The position numbers were made by a program, and so were the translations under genes. 64,000 bases of DNA, from positions 216,209 through 280,208 of the forward strand of contig NZ_JAQQKX010000004.1 of assembly GCF_028550415.1 (NCBI RefSeq), read 5' to 3'. The notes under the pieces are model-generated. The model saw nothing but the letters and a program-made list of their open reading frames with translations. It was not told the origin of the DNA and made no database searches. The stretch is from Asticcacaulis aquaticus. Lineage in GTDB: Bacteria; Pseudomonadota; Alphaproteobacteria; Caulobacterales; Caulobacteraceae. Shown here in pieces: positions 16,926 to 26,202 of the stretch. Within the stretch, counting starts at the first letter, position 1. Each line of letters starts with the position of its first letter.

Positions 16926-17849
16926 CTATTTACACAGCTCTTTGACGTTCGCCGTCGGCGCGGGTTTGATCACCTCGTCGATGGCTATGCCTTTACGCTT
17001 CGCCGCGCGCTCCATCATCGGACCATTGCCACGCAAAGGATCCGCCTCTCGGTAGGCCGCATCCGACTGGGCCTGAGACAAGGTCACATAGCGCGCCCCG
17101 GCGGCATCCAGCTTTTGCATGACCACCGGCATCGTATGGGCGCTCCAGCCGCCCAGATGCGTCAGCAGAACCTGCGGGATCATCCGGCCATAGACCTTTT
17201 GCGACAAGGCTTTCATCCGCACGATACCGTCATCGACCTGTTTGAAGTACTGAACTTCCATCGCCTTTATCGTCGCCGTATCACCCTTGGCCAGACAGCG
17301 GGCATAGGCGTCGGTATAGGCGAAGTCGTCGAAACTCACCGTTACCTCGGCGATCGCATAGCCGTGCTCGGACAACCATGCCATCGCCCCGGCGCGGCGG
17401 GCCGGGTCATTGGCCGTGGCATTCAGGAACGGAAAGCGCAGCACCTTCCACGTCCAGCCATCCATGCGTTTGGCGACTTCGGGCTCACCGGCTTCGAGAT
17501 CGGCCAGCCACGCCGCCAGAGACGGGGCTTTCGCCAGCCCCATATGGGTAAGGGTGTGGTTACCCAGCGGATAGTCGGCATTGCGCCACAGGTCGAGTAC
17601 GACGCCGCTGCCGGGCTCCGTCGTCATCTTCGACGGATTGGCGAAACCGTAGGCTTCGGGCACCTTGTTCGCCTTGAGCGTCGCCAGATAGGACGATGCG
17701 ATACCGTCGCGCGTCATGCCCTTGGGCAAGGGGCCGTGGGCGGGCAGGTCATCGACCGTAATCGCGATATCGAAGCGTTCGGCGGCGGCCGTCCCGGACG
17801 CCAGCATGGCCAGCACACACGCCGTAGCGGTCAGGTGTTTCAAAGTCAT
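16926..17849 (-). CDS. Secreted polysaccharide deacetylase
   Basis: A 307-residue carbohydrate esterase of the NodB fold. A signal peptide ([17 protein letters not shown], cleaved near residue 23) directs it to the periplasm. Motif 1 is TVDDLPAHG (Asp33, Asp34) and motif 2 is GNHTLTHMG, supplying the catalytic base and metal ligands. The C-terminal third ends in a basic tail. The substrate (chitin oligomer, peptidoglycan or exopolysaccharide) cannot be told. The ATG at 17849 is preceded by AGGGA; an earlier in-frame start would hide the signal peptide. It is divergent from miaB. Confidence 0.88.
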   Translation of the reverse strand: MTLKHLTATACVLAMLASGTAAAERFDIAITVDDLPAHGPLPKGMTRDGIASSYLATLKANKVPEAYGFANPSKMTTEPGSGVVLDLWRNADYPLGNHTLTHMGLAKAPSLAAWLADLEAGEPEVAKRMDGWTWKVLRFPFLNATANDPARRAGAMAWLSEHGYAIAEVTVSFDDFAYTDAYARCLAKGDTATIKAMEVQYFKQVDDGIVRMKALSQKVYGRMIPQVLLTHLGGWSAHTMPVVMQKLDAAGARYVTLSQAQSDAAYREADPLRGNGPMMERAAKRKGIAIDEVIKPAPTANVKELCK

Positions 17850-18000
17850 CGCGCAATCCCTGTGTTTTGTGCGCTCAGGGATATCATCGCGTTCGGCCAC
17901 CGTCACCTATCGACCTTTGTCTATGCCCCATGCCTGTGCTTGTGGACAATTTCGGGTCCCGGCTCTTGAAAAAGCGAGGGCAAAACCTCATAAGCACCGC

Positions 18001-19386
18001 ATGAGTGAAACCGCATCCCCCGCCGCGCTGAAAAAGCTGCACATCAAAACCTATGGCTGTCAGATGAACGTCTATGACAGCGAGCGCATGGTCGATCTTC
18101 TGCGCCCGCTGGGCTATGCCGTATCCGATCAGGCCGATGGCGCGGACCTCGTCCTGCTCAATACCTGCCACATCCGCGAAAAGGCCGCCGAAAAGGTCTA
18201 TTCCGAGATCGGTCGCCTGAAGGAACTGCGCGGCGAAAAGGAAGCCCGCGGCGAAGGCCGGATGACGATCGCTGTCGCCGGGTGCGTGGCGCAGGCCGAG
18301 GGGCAGGAGATCATGAATCGCGCCCCGGCGGTCGATCTGGTTATCGGGCCGCAAGCCTATCACCAGTTGCCGGAGCTGATCGCACGTACCACCCGCGCCA
18401 AGGGCGAGCGCCTGAGTGCCGATTTCGCGCCGGAAGACAAGTTCGATGCCTTATCGAGCGAGCGACACGTCACCGGCGTGACGGCGTTTCTTACCGTGCA
18501 GGAAGGCTGCGACAAGTTCTGCACCTTCTGTGTCGTGCCCTATACGCGTGGCGCCGAATGGTCGCGTCCGGTCGCCTCGATCGTCGAAGAGGCGCGGTCT
18601 CTGGCGTCAAAAGGCGTGCGCGAAGTCACCCTTCTGGGTCAGAACGTCAACGCCTTCAACGGCGACGACGGTACGGGTCAGGAATCGACCCTGCCGCGCC
18701 TGATGGAAGCCTTGTCGGAAATCCCCGGCCTCGACCGCATCCGCTACACGACCTCGCACCCCAATGACATGACCGACGAACTGATCCGCGCCCATGCGGA
18801 CAATCCGAAGCTCATGCCGTACCTGCACCTGCCGGTGCAGTCAGGCTCCGACAAGATCCTGCGCGCCATGAACCGCAAGCATGGGCGTCAGGCCTATATC
18901 GACCTGATCGCGCGCATCAAGGCGGCCAATCCGCGTCTGGCCCTGTCGGGCGATTTCATCGTCGGCTTCCCGGGTGAGACGGACAAGGATTTCGAGGACA
19001 CGATGGACCTGATCCGCACGGTCGGCTACGCCTCGGCCTTCTCGTTCAAATATTCCAAGCGCCCCGGCACCCCGGCCTCATCCATGCCGGGTCAGGTCGA
19101 TGAGGCCGTGGCCGACGCCCGCCTCAAGGCGCTTCAGGCCCTGATCATCGAGCAGCAGCAGGCCTTCAAGGCCGAACTGGTCGGTCAGACCATCGACGTC
19201 CTGTTCGAGAAACTGGGCCGTCATAACCAGCAGGCCATCGGCCGCTCGCCGTGGCTGCACTCGGTCTTCGCCGAAGACGCCGCCCACCTGATCGGTCAGA
19301 TCGTGCCGGTCAAGATTATCGGGCTGGGCAATAACTCGCTGATCGGCGAGTTGGAAAAGGTTTACGCCAAAGAAGAGCTGGCATGA
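18001..19386 (+). CDS. miaB: tRNA-2-methylthio-N6-dimethylallyladenosine synthase
   Basis: A radical-SAM methylthiotransferase that modifies i6A37 in tRNAs reading UNN codons. The 461-residue protein has the N-terminal UPF0004 cluster ligands in TYGCQMN (Cys20), LNTCHIRE (Cys56) and AGCVAQ, the radical-SAM triad CDKFCTFC (Cys170, Cys174, Cys177), and a C-terminal TRAM domain. The ATG at 18001 fits the family start; an open frame upstream reads into the divergent gene. It overlaps phoH by four bases, starting a tight run to lnt. Confidence 0.95.
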   Translation: MSETASPAALKKLHIKTYGCQMNVYDSERMVDLLRPLGYAVSDQADGADLVLLNTCHIREKAAEKVYSEIGRLKELRGEKEARGEGRMTIAVAGCVAQAEGQEIMNRAPAVDLVIGPQAYHQLPELIARTTRAKGERLSADFAPEDKFDALSSERHVTGVTAFLTVQEGCDKFCTFCVVPYTRGAEWSRPVASIVEEARSLASKGVREVTLLGQNVNAFNGDDGTGQESTLPRLMEALSEIPGLDRIRYTTSHPNDMTDELIRAHADNPKLMPYLHLPVQSGSDKILRAMNRKHGRQAYIDLIARIKAANPRLALSGDFIVGFPGETDKDFEDTMDLIRTVGYASAFSFKYSKRPGTPASSMPGQVDEAVADARLKALQALIIEQQQAFKAELVGQTIDVLFEKLGRHNQQAIGRSPWLHSVFAEDAAHLIGQIVPVKIIGLGNNSLIGELEKVYAKEELA

Positions 19387-20342
19387 GCTTAGCCACGGAC
19401 GACTTCATCGAACTGGACGAAGACAAGGTCCTGGCCTTGTCAGGCCCGTCGCAGCGTTATCTGGCGCTGATCGAGGGCGCGTACCACGTCCTGATCGAAA
19501 CCCCCGGCGGCGGTTTTCAGGTGACGGGCAAGGTGCGCGACCGTCAGCGCGCCCACGTCATTATCAACGCCCTGTCGGAACTCTACGACGAAGGCGTCGA
19601 TATCAGTGAGGTCGATGTCCGCACCCTGATCCAGAACCCGACGGGCAAATCCCCCGTCTGGGCCGACCATCATGGGCAATCGCACGTCATCGTCATGGGC
19701 CGTAAGGGCGCGATTGCACCGAAGACCGAAGGGCAGGCGGCCTATTACAAGGAACTGTTGCGCAACGACCTGACGTTTGGCCTCGGCCCGGCGGGCTCGG
19801 GCAAGACCTTCATGGCCGTGGCGCACGGCACGTCGCTGCTGCTCAAGGGCGCGGTGGATCGTCTGGTCATTACGCGTCCGGCGGTCGAGGCGGGTGAAAA
19901 GCTCGGCTTCCTGCCCGGCGACCTCAATGAGAAGGTTGATCCGTACCTGATGCCGATCTGGCAGGCGCTTGACGATATCTTAGGGGCCGACGGCCTCAAG
20001 CGCCGCCGCGAACGCAACGAGATCGAGGTCGCACCGCTGGCCTATATGCGCGGGCGGACGCTGAGCAATGCCTATGTCATTGTCGACGAAGCGCAGAACA
20101 CGACGAAACAGCAGATGAAGATGGTCCTGACGCGCCTTGGCGAAGGCTCGAAGATGGTCGTCACCGGCGACCCGTCGCAGGTCGATCTGCCGCGGCCGTC
20201 GGACTCGGGTCTGGCGCATGCGGTCGGCCTGCTGCGCGATGTGAAGGGCGTCGGGATTTCGCGCCTGACCGCCGATGACGTGGTGCGTCACGAACTGGTC
20301 GCGCGGATCGTGCGCGCCTACGACAGTGAACAGAATGACTGA
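19383..20342 (+). CDS. phoH: PhoH-like ATPase
   Basis: A 319-residue cytosolic P-loop ATPase of the PhoH/YbeZ family. Walker A is [11 protein letters not shown] (near residue 138) and Walker B is [10 protein letters not shown], with [12 protein letters not shown] as a helicase-like motif III. PhoH proteins work with YbeY in rRNA maturation and RNA quality control. Here phoH overlaps miaB by four bases and ybeY by eight, the classic YbeZ-YbeY pairing. An N-terminal KH-like region (1-90) precedes the ATPase core. Confidence 0.94.
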   Translation: MSLATDDFIELDEDKVLALSGPSQRYLALIEGAYHVLIETPGGGFQVTGKVRDRQRAHVIINALSELYDEGVDISEVDVRTLIQNPTGKSPVWADHHGQSHVIVMGRKGAIAPKTEGQAAYYKELLRNDLTFGLGPAGSGKTFMAVAHGTSLLLKGAVDRLVITRPAVEAGEKLGFLPGDLNEKVDPYLMPIWQALDDILGADGLKRRRERNEIEVAPLAYMRGRTLSNAYVIVDEAQNTTKQQMKMVLTRLGEGSKMVVTGDPSQVDLPRPSDSGLAHAVGLLRDVKGVGISRLTADDVVRHELVARIVRAYDSEQND

Positions 20343-20808
20343 TTTCGCCCCCCTGATCGATATCGAAGTCGAGCACGACGACTGGACCGAAGTCCTGCCG
20401 GAGGTATCTGGCGTGGTGACCGGGGCCATCGAAGCCGCCTTTGCCCATCTGGGGGCGAAAGAGCAGCTCGATATCGTCGTCCTTCTGACCGACGACGCGG
20501 AAATGAAGGCGCTCAACAAGGAGTTCCGTCAGAAGAACGCCCCGACCAACGTCCTGTCCTTTCCCGCGCCCGACATGATGCACCCGCATCTGGGCGACAT
20601 CGCTTTCGGGTTCGAGACCTGCGTGCGCGAGGCGAAGGAACAGTCCAAGACGCTGAAAGACCATGTGGCGCACCTGAGTGTGCATGGGGCCTTGCATCTT
20701 CTGGGCTATGATCACCTGAACGACGCCGAAGCTGAGGAAATGGAAGACCTCGAACGGCAGATTTTGAAGGGCCTCGGCATCGCCGACCCATACTTAAATA
20801 TTGGATAA
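20335..20808 (+). CDS. ybeY: Endoribonuclease YbeY
   Basis: A zinc-dependent endoribonuclease for 16S rRNA 3'-end maturation and ribosome quality control. The 157-residue protein carries the zinc motif HGALHLLGYDH (H-x3-H-x5-H) and the preceding NVLSFPAP. I chose the ATG at 20335, which overlaps the phoH 3' end. The corC-like gene begins directly after its stop codon. Confidence 0.95.
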   Translation: MTDFAPLIDIEVEHDDWTEVLPEVSGVVTGAIEAAFAHLGAKEQLDIVVLLTDDAEMKALNKEFRQKNAPTNVLSFPAPDMMHPHLGDIAFGFETCVREAKEQSKTLKDHVAHLSVHGALHLLGYDHLNDAEAEEMEDLERQILKGLGIADPYLNIG

Positions 20809-21705
20809 ATGCAAACCATGCCGGAGCCTGACAGTAGCAGCGACATAACCGCTGCGAAGCCAAAGAAAACCCTCCTCAACCTGTTCGGCCTGATCGGGCC
20901 GTCCGAAGAGGACAAAGGCCTGAGTTTGCACGAGGAAAACCCCTCGACCGACCTCATCGACCATGCCCGCGCCTTTCAGAATCTGCGCGTGTCCGATGTC
21001 ATGACGCCGCGCGTCGATATTATCGGCGTCGAGCTACAGGCCACGCTGGCCGAGCTGATCCGCGTCTGCATCGACAGTGAGCATTCGCGCCTGCCCATCT
21101 ATCGCGAGACGCTTGATGATCCGGTGGGGCTGATCCACATCAAGGACTTGCTGAAAATTCTGGCGCCGGAAGAAGGGCGAGAGACACCCGACTGGACTGA
21201 ACCGGTTCTGTCGCGCATCCGCCGCGAATTGATTTACGTGCCGGGCTCGATGTCGGCGTCCGATTTGCTGCTCAAGATGCAGGTCGAGCGCTCGCACATG
21301 GCGCTGGTCATCGATGAATTCGGCGGTACGGACGGGCTGGTTACGCTCGAAGACCTGCTCGAAGCGGTGGTGGGTGATATCGCCGACGAATACGACGACG
21401 AAGAGGCCGACGACTTGCACGAGATGCCCGACGGCACCCTTGAGGTCGGGGGGCGCGTCGAACTGAAAACGCTTGAAGAGCGTCTCGATCTGACGCTTTA
21501 TCCCGAAGACAGCGAGGAAGAGATAGACACGCTTGCGGGACTGGTCACGGTTCTGGCGGGCCGGATTCCTGAAATGGGTGAGATCATTCCTCATGCCGAG
21601 GCCGGCATAGATATCGAAATTATCGATGCGGATGCGCGTCATATCCGGCGCTTGCGCCTGCATCGCCATAAGACGGACACTGTACAAACCACGGACGAAG
21701 CCTGA
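20809..21705 (+). CDS. CBS-domain transporter-associated protein (CorC/HlyC family)
   Basis: A 298-residue cytosolic protein with two CBS domains (about 55-180, beginning VMTPRVDIIGVE) and a C-terminal CorC_HlyC domain (from about 205). There is no DUF21 membrane domain, so it is the soluble CorC form, linked in enterobacteria to Mg/Co efflux and often found between ybeY and lnt. DEYDDEEADD forms an acidic linker. The ATG at 20809 abuts the ybeY stop codon; the ATG at 20818 is an alternative. The exact ion or partner is not known. Confidence 0.88.
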   Translation: MQTMPEPDSSSDITAAKPKKTLLNLFGLIGPSEEDKGLSLHEENPSTDLIDHARAFQNLRVSDVMTPRVDIIGVELQATLAELIRVCIDSEHSRLPIYRETLDDPVGLIHIKDLLKILAPEEGRETPDWTEPVLSRIRRELIYVPGSMSASDLLLKMQVERSHMALVIDEFGGTDGLVTLEDLLEAVVGDIADEYDDEEADDLHEMPDGTLEVGGRVELKTLEERLDLTLYPEDSEEEIDTLAGLVTVLAGRIPEMGEIIPHAEAGIDIEIIDADARHIRRLRLHRHKTDTVQTTDEA

Positions 21706-23390
21706 TGAACCTGACGGAACGGAGCGCCCAAACGCTGAGCGTGTCGCTGGGACTTTACCGGCGCTTTGTGGGGCCCAAACGTCAGGCGGCGCTTATGGGA
21801 TTGCTGATCGGGCTGGCCCAGCCGCCGTTCGGTTTCCTGCCGGGGCTTTTCGGCTACACGGTTCTGCTGTGGAGCCTCGATCAGGATCTTGGACCGAAAC
21901 CCCTGCGAAAAGCCTTCGCCATCGGCTGGTGGGCCGGTTTTGCCTATTTCCTGGTCGGCTGTTTCTGGGTCGCGGAGGCCTTTCTGGTCGATGCCGAAAA
22001 TCAGGGCTGGATGGCGCCGTTCGCGGTGACCCTGCTGCCGGCGGGGATCGCGCTCTTCTGGGGCGCGGCGTTCGCGCTGTATCGCCGTTTCCGGCCCGAT
22101 CATGTGTTGCGCTGGCTGTTTTTTGTCGGCCTGTTCTGCGGCTTCGAGTGGTTGCGCGGCACGATCCTGACCGGATTTCCGTGGAACCCCGCCGGGGCGA
22201 CGTGGAAAGCCGGATCGGCCCTGTCGCAGCTGGCGGCCCTGTTCGGGGTTTACGGCCTGAGCCTGGTGACCGTGGCGGTGTTTTCCAGCCTTGCGGTCAC
22301 CGTTTGGGGGCAGGGATCGTTCCGCATGCGCTGGCGCGGACAGCTACCCGTCCTGACATCGGCGGCGATACTGTGCGCGGGCCTGATCTATGGCTCGGTC
22401 AGGCTGGCCACGACCTCGGTCGTCACGACCGATACCCTCGTGCGAATCGTCCAGCCGAATGTCGGTCAGCGGGCCAAGTGGACCGAAGGCGCGCTGATGC
22501 GCGTCCTTGACGGCTATGCCGCCATGACTCATGCACCCGTAAAACGCGAAATTTTACAATCAGAAACAAATAGTGATAACCCACCCTATCCCCGGATCGT
22601 GATCTGGCCCGAAGGGGCCCTGCCGGACTCAGCGGAAAACCTGCTTGACCCACAATCTGAAACTGCAAAAGTTTTCGGCGGGTTACTCAGGGAGGATCAA
22701 ACGCTCCTGTGGGGGGCCTATCATCAGGATATAGATTCGCAAAAAGGCGTCGTGTGGCGAAATTCCCTGCTGTCGCTGCATCGTCATGCGGGTGAAACTC
22801 AGGTGCGCGTCGCCTATTCGAAATTCAAACTCGTGCCGTTCGGCGAGTTTTTACCCTTTGAAAAAACCCTGGAAAAAGTAGGCATCAAAGAATTGGTACA
22901 TGTCGGCGATGGATTCACCGCCGGGAAGCGTACACATTCAGTAGAAATCGACGATATACCGCGGTTCTTACCGCTCATCTGCTACGAAGGTCTGTTTCCG
23001 GCCCTGTCATCTGAAACCTTCAAGGGTACAGATGACACGCAAAGGCCACAATGGATCGTAAATATTTCCAATGATGCCTGGTTCGGTCCGACAACCGGTC
23101 CGGTCCAGCATCTCAACCTGTCGAGTTATCGTGCTATCGAAGAAGGTTTACCTATGGTAAGATCAACCCCAACGGGTGTATCAGCCATGATCGACCCGTT
23201 AGGACGTATAATAAAGGGTTCAGATATTAACATCGGGGAAGCCGGTTTCCGCGATGTGCTTCTTCCGGCACCGGTAAAACTTACCCCCTATGCTTTCTCG
23301 CGATACGCGCACCTGTTCCTTGTGGGTCTTTTTTGCTTGATTCCGACCGCAATTGCGACTTTCGTAAGGGTTAGCAAAAGAAATCAATAA
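21705..23390 (+). CDS. lnt: Apolipoprotein N-acyltransferase
   Basis: Lnt adds the third acyl chain to lipoproteins at the outer face of the inner membrane. The 561-residue protein has six or so N-terminal membrane helices (to about 240) and a periplasmic nitrilase-fold domain. The catalytic triad is visible: Glu in VIWPEGALPDS, Lys in YSKFKLVPFGEF, Cys in LICYEGLFP. ISNDAWFG and a C-terminal helix follow. The start overlaps the CorC-like stop by one base. Codon use becomes more AT-rich in the last 800 bases (many AAA, ATA and TTA codons), unlike its neighbours. Confidence 0.95.
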   Translation: MNLTERSAQTLSVSLGLYRRFVGPKRQAALMGLLIGLAQPPFGFLPGLFGYTVLLWSLDQDLGPKPLRKAFAIGWWAGFAYFLVGCFWVAEAFLVDAENQGWMAPFAVTLLPAGIALFWGAAFALYRRFRPDHVLRWLFFVGLFCGFEWLRGTILTGFPWNPAGATWKAGSALSQLAALFGVYGLSLVTVAVFSSLAVTVWGQGSFRMRWRGQLPVLTSAAILCAGLIYGSVRLATTSVVTTDTLVRIVQPNVGQRAKWTEGALMRVLDGYAAMTHAPVKREILQSETNSDNPPYPRIVIWPEGALPDSAENLLDPQSETAKVFGGLLREDQTLLWGAYHQDIDSQKGVVWRNSLLSLHRHAGETQVRVAYSKFKLVPFGEFLPFEKTLEKVGIKELVHVGDGFTAGKRTHSVEIDDIPRFLPLICYEGLFPALSSETFKGTDDTQRPQWIVNISNDAWFGPTTGPVQHLNLSSYRAIEEGLPMVRSTPTGVSAMIDPLGRIIKGSDINIGEAGFRDVLLPAPVKLTPYAFSRYAHLFLVGLFCLIPTAIATFVRVSKRNQ

Positions 23391-23445
23391 GGGAGCGCCT
23401 TGCCGCCGGTGTCCGGATCGGTGTCGAGGACAAAACCGAGAAATA

Positions 23446-23480
23446 CCGAAGTTGCATTTCTGGCTTCGGAAACTTGTATA
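23446..23480 (+). promoter_or_regulatory. Candidate phrR promoter overlapped by an inverted repeat
   Basis: TTGCAT (23452-23457) and TGTATA (23475-23480) are exactly 17 bases apart. CCGAAG (23446-23451) and CTTCGG (23464-23469) flank the -35 box, forming an inverted repeat that the downstream XRE repressor could bind. Confidence 0.45.
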
Positions 23481-23493
23481 AAAAGAGGCAAAG

Positions 23494-23913
23494 TTGGACG
23501 ATATCTCAAAAACGGACCGTAGTCCGAATCCGGTCGATTTACATGTAGGTGCCCGCGTAAGAATGCGTCGGAAATTTCTGGGGATGTCTCAGGAAGGTCT
23601 GGCGGAAACCATCGCCCTTACCTTTCAGCAGGTGCAGAAATACGAACGCGGCTCCAACCGCATCAGCGCCTCGAAGCTTTATGAAATCTCCCGCGCGCTC
23701 AAGGCCCCGGTGGCCTACTTCTTCGAAGGTTACGGCGAATCCGAGGCCATCGAAGGCTTTTCGGAGTCCGAGTCCGAGCAGTTCGTACACGGGTTCCTGA
23801 TGACCACCGAAGGCATCGAACTGGCCGAAGCCTTCCCGCGCATCAAGAATGCCAAGCATCGCCGCCGCATTCTCGAACTGGTGCGGGCCCTGGCCGAAGA
23901 CGACGACGCCTGA
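23494..23913 (+). CDS. XRE-family transcriptional regulator (PhrR-like)
   Basis: A 139-residue repressor-type protein. Residues about 18-72 form a lambda-Cro-like helix-turn-helix (MRRKFLGMSQEGLAETI, then LTFQQVQKYERGSNRIS). The rest is acidic, with VAYFFEGY as a likely dimerisation segment. The order lnt-regulator-metK-trmB is the same as around rhizobial phrR, so orthology is likely. It begins with TTG at 23494, preceded by AGAGG; the leader from the predicted promoter would be very short. Targets are unknown. Confidence 0.85.
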   Translation: MDDISKTDRSPNPVDLHVGARVRMRRKFLGMSQEGLAETIALTFQQVQKYERGSNRISASKLYEISRALKAPVAYFFEGYGESEAIEGFSESESEQFVHGFLMTTEGIELAEAFPRIKNAKHRRRILELVRALAEDDDA

Positions 23914-23943
23914 TCCCCCTTCAGGTTTCGTGATAGAAAGTCG

Positions 23944-23977
23944 AAAAGCCCTGTCAGGTGGACGGACAGGGCTTTTT
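23944..23977 (+). terminator. Intrinsic terminator between the XRE regulator and metK
   Basis: AAAAGCCCTGTC (23944-23955) pairs perfectly with GACAGGGCTTTT (23965-23976) around AGGTGGACG, with a terminal T-run. It separates the regulator from metK, which therefore needs its own promoter. Confidence 0.92.
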
Positions 23978-23997
23978 CGTGCCCGGAAATCAAAACG

Positions 23998-24036
23998 ATG
24001 ATCAAAACGACTTGATCATATAAAGATATGTTTATA
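23998..24036 (+). promoter_or_regulatory. Two adjacent palindromes in the metK leader
   Basis: ATGATCAA/TTGATCAT (23998-24005 with 24012-24019) and TATAAA/TTTATA (24019-24024 with 24031-24036) lie 33 bases before the metK start. They may be operator half-sites or an RNA hairpin. The sequence does not match the SAM-II or SAM/SAH riboswitch patterns I know. Confidence 0.4.
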
Positions 24037-24068
24037 TGAGTGGCGGGAACCGAAACCGGAGTACCCCC

Positions 24069-25241
24069 ATGCGTCCGTCCTATATCTTTACCTCCGAAAG
24101 TGTCTCCGAAGGCCACCCGGACAAGGTCGCCGATCGCATTTCCGACGTCGTGGTCGATGCCTTCCTGCGCGCCGATCCGGAAGCGCGGGTCGCCTGTGAG
24201 ACTCTGGTCACGACCAACCGCATCGTTCTGGCCGGTGAAGTTCGCGCCGGTGACGATCAGATCAGCGACATCATCGACGGCCTCGAAGACAAGGTCCGCG
24301 CCGCGGTGAAGGATATCGGCTACGCGCAGAAGGGTTTCCACTGGAAGCTGGCCGACTATGCCTGCCACCTGCACGCCCAGTCCGCCGATATTGCACAGGG
24401 CGTCGACGCCGGTCATAATAAGGACGAAGGCGCGGGCGATCAGGGCATCATGTTCGGTTACGCCACGGACGAAACGGCGGAACTGACCTCGGCGCCGCTG
24501 CAGTGGTCGCACAACATCCTGCGCCGCCTGGCCGAAGCGCGTCATGCGGGCGAACACCGTCTTGAGCCCGACGCCAAGTCGCAGGTGACGGTGCAGTACG
24601 AAAACGGCGTCCCGAGTCGCATCCTCAAGGTGCTGGTTTCGCATCAGCATAAGGACGGCCTGAGCCCGAAGGATGTCGAAGCGATCATCAAGCCCTATGC
24701 CCTCGACGTCCTGCCGGAAGGCATGGTGACGCCGGAAACCGAATGGTACGTCAACCCGACCGGCAACTTCGTCATCGGCGGCCCGGACGGCGATGCCGGC
24801 CTGACCGGTCGCAAGATCATCGTTGACACCTACGGCGGCGCGGCCCCGCACGGCGGCGGCGCGTTCTCGGGCAAGGACCCGACCAAGGTCGACCGTTCGG
24901 CGGCCTACGCCCTGCGCTATCTGGCGAAAAACGTCGTCGCGGCGGGTCTGGCCAAGCGCTGCACGCTTCAGGTCTCCTACGCCATTGGCGTGTCGAAGCC
25001 GCTCAGCTTCTATGTCGACACGCATGGCACGGGTCAGGTTGACGAAGCGAAGCTGGAAGCGATCCTGCCGGAACTGATCGGTGGTCTGACGCCGCGCGGC
25101 ATCCGCACGCATCTGGGTCTGAACAAGCCGATCTATGAGCGCACGACGGCCTATGGCCACTTCGGCCGTACGCCCGATGCCGACGGTGGTTTCTCGTGGG
25201 AACGCACCGATCTGGTTGACGCGCTGAAGGGTGCGTTTTAA
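24069..25241 (+). CDS. metK: S-adenosylmethionine synthetase
   Basis: This enzyme makes SAM from methionine and ATP. The 390-residue protein begins with [13 protein letters not shown], which holds the methionine and ATP site (His16, Asp18), and has DQGIMFGYA, the flexible-loop region, and [16 protein letters not shown] with phosphate-binding residues. I chose the ATG at 24069 with GGAG seven bases upstream; an in-frame ATG at 24036 lies inside the leader palindrome. It is preceded by a terminator and followed by REP-like repeats. Confidence 0.96.
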   Translation: MRPSYIFTSESVSEGHPDKVADRISDVVVDAFLRADPEARVACETLVTTNRIVLAGEVRAGDDQISDIIDGLEDKVRAAVKDIGYAQKGFHWKLADYACHLHAQSADIAQGVDAGHNKDEGAGDQGIMFGYATDETAELTSAPLQWSHNILRRLAEARHAGEHRLEPDAKSQVTVQYENGVPSRILKVLVSHQHKDGLSPKDVEAIIKPYALDVLPEGMVTPETEWYVNPTGNFVIGGPDGDAGLTGRKIIVDTYGGAAPHGGGAFSGKDPTKVDRSAAYALRYLAKNVVAAGLAKRCTLQVSYAIGVSKPLSFYVDTHGTGQVDEAKLEAILPELIGGLTPRGIRTHLGLNKPIYERTTAYGHFGRTPDADGGFSWERTDLVDALKGAF

Positions 25242-25262
25242 AGGGGCGGCTTATCCGTAAAA

Positions 25263-25301
25263 CCCCCTCTCCCTTGAGGGAGAGGGTTGGGGTGAGGGGG
25301 A
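25263..25301. repeat. REP-like element, copy 1 (CCCTCTCCC...GGGAGAGGG)
   Basis: CCCCTCTCCCTTGAGGGAGAGGG forms a hairpin and is followed by TTGGGGTGAGGGGG. The same unit lies in opposite orientation at 25329-25383 and again at 48783-48823. This is the common intergenic palindrome of many proteobacteria. Confidence 0.8.
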
Positions 25302-25328
25302 ACTGTCAGATATGAGCACGGTTCAACC

Positions 25329-25383
25329 ATTCCCCCTCATCCGGCCCTGATGGGCCACCTTCTCCCTCAGGGAGAAGGAAGGT
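25329..25383. repeat. REP-like element, copy 2, inverted relative to copy 1
   Basis: CCCCCTCATCCGGCCCTGATGGGCC is followed by CCTTCTCCCTCAGGGAGAAGG. Together with copy 1 it makes a head-to-head pair filling the metK-trmB gap, close to the trmB start codon. Confidence 0.75.
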
Positions 25384-25387
25384 AAGC

Positions 25388-26101
25388 ATGACCGACGAAA
25401 CCACACCCGCCGCCGCCACCACCTGGGGGCCCATGCGCTCCTTTGGACGCATCAAGTCGCGCACGCTGAAACCGCGTCAGGCTGACCTGTTCGACACGCT
25501 ACTGCCGGAAATCGAGATCACCGATGCCCGCATCGACGCCATCAATACCGGCGAGCGCAATGGTGCCTCGGAACTGTGGCTGGAGATCGGTTTCGGGGGC
25601 GGTGAGCATCTGGCCGCGCAGGCGGGCCGCAATCCGCAAGCCCTGATCCTCGGTTTCGAGCCGTTCCTCAATGGTGTCGGTTCCCTGCTGCGCCATATCG
25701 AAGAGCAGGATCTGAGCAATGTCCGCGTCATGCCCGGTGATGCGCGCCCGGTGATCGACAAGCTCAATGCCGAAAGCGTCGACAAGGTCTTCATCCTGTT
25801 CCCCGATCCGTGGCCCAAGGCTCGTCACCACAAGCGCCGTTTCATCCAGACTGAGACGCTCGATGCGCTGGCCCGCGTCATGAAGGACGGCGCGCGTCTG
25901 CGCTTTGCGACCGACTGGGCCGACTATGCCGACTGGACGCTGGAGCGCGCGACGGCGCATCCGGACTTTGAGTGGACCGCGCAGACCCCGGCGGAATGGA
26001 ACGTGCCGCCCGCCGATCACGTCACCACCCGCTACGAAGAGAAAAAGCTGGGTGATTGCGCCCCGGTTTTTCTTGATTTTTATCGCAAACCGCGAATCTG
26101 A
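25388..26101 (+). CDS. trmB: tRNA (guanine-N7)-methyltransferase
   Basis: TrmB methylates G46 in the tRNA variable loop using SAM. The 237-residue protein has the SAM-binding loop LEIGFGGGEHL and the signature FPDPWPKARHHKRRFIQ with its catalytic aspartate. The C-terminal TRYEEKKLG is conserved. The ATG follows GAAGGTAAGC, partly supplied by the REP-like repeat. The order metK-trmB is conserved in alphaproteobacteria. Confidence 0.95.
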   Translation: MTDETTPAAATTWGPMRSFGRIKSRTLKPRQADLFDTLLPEIEITDARIDAINTGERNGASELWLEIGFGGGEHLAAQAGRNPQALILGFEPFLNGVGSLLRHIEEQDLSNVRVMPGDARPVIDKLNAESVDKVFILFPDPWPKARHHKRRFIQTETLDALARVMKDGARLRFATDWADYADWTLERATAHPDFEWTAQTPAEWNVPPADHVTTRYEEKKLGDCAPVFLDFYRKPRI

Positions 26102-26170
26102 CGCGAAATTACCACAGCCGTAATTGTCCGATCATTCGGGCATGGACGCCGCGCCCGGAATGCGCCATCG

Positions 26171-26184
26171 TTAACCATAGTTAA
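26171..26184 (+). promoter_or_regulatory. Candidate CtrA-type site (TTAACCAT)
   Basis: TTAACCAT followed by AGTTAA lies 19 bases upstream of the five-helix membrane protein gene. TTAACCAT is the short CtrA motif known in Caulobacter; the second TTAA is six, not seven, bases away. Assignment is tentative. Confidence 0.3.
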
Positions 26185-26202
26185 TGGGGGCGTGTTGAGG
26201 TT

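Noticed and set aside
23914..24068. SAM-sensing riboswitch before metK
   Set aside because: The leader lacks the conserved cores of SAM-I, SAM-II and SAM/SAH classes as far as I can see; only a terminator and palindromes are present.
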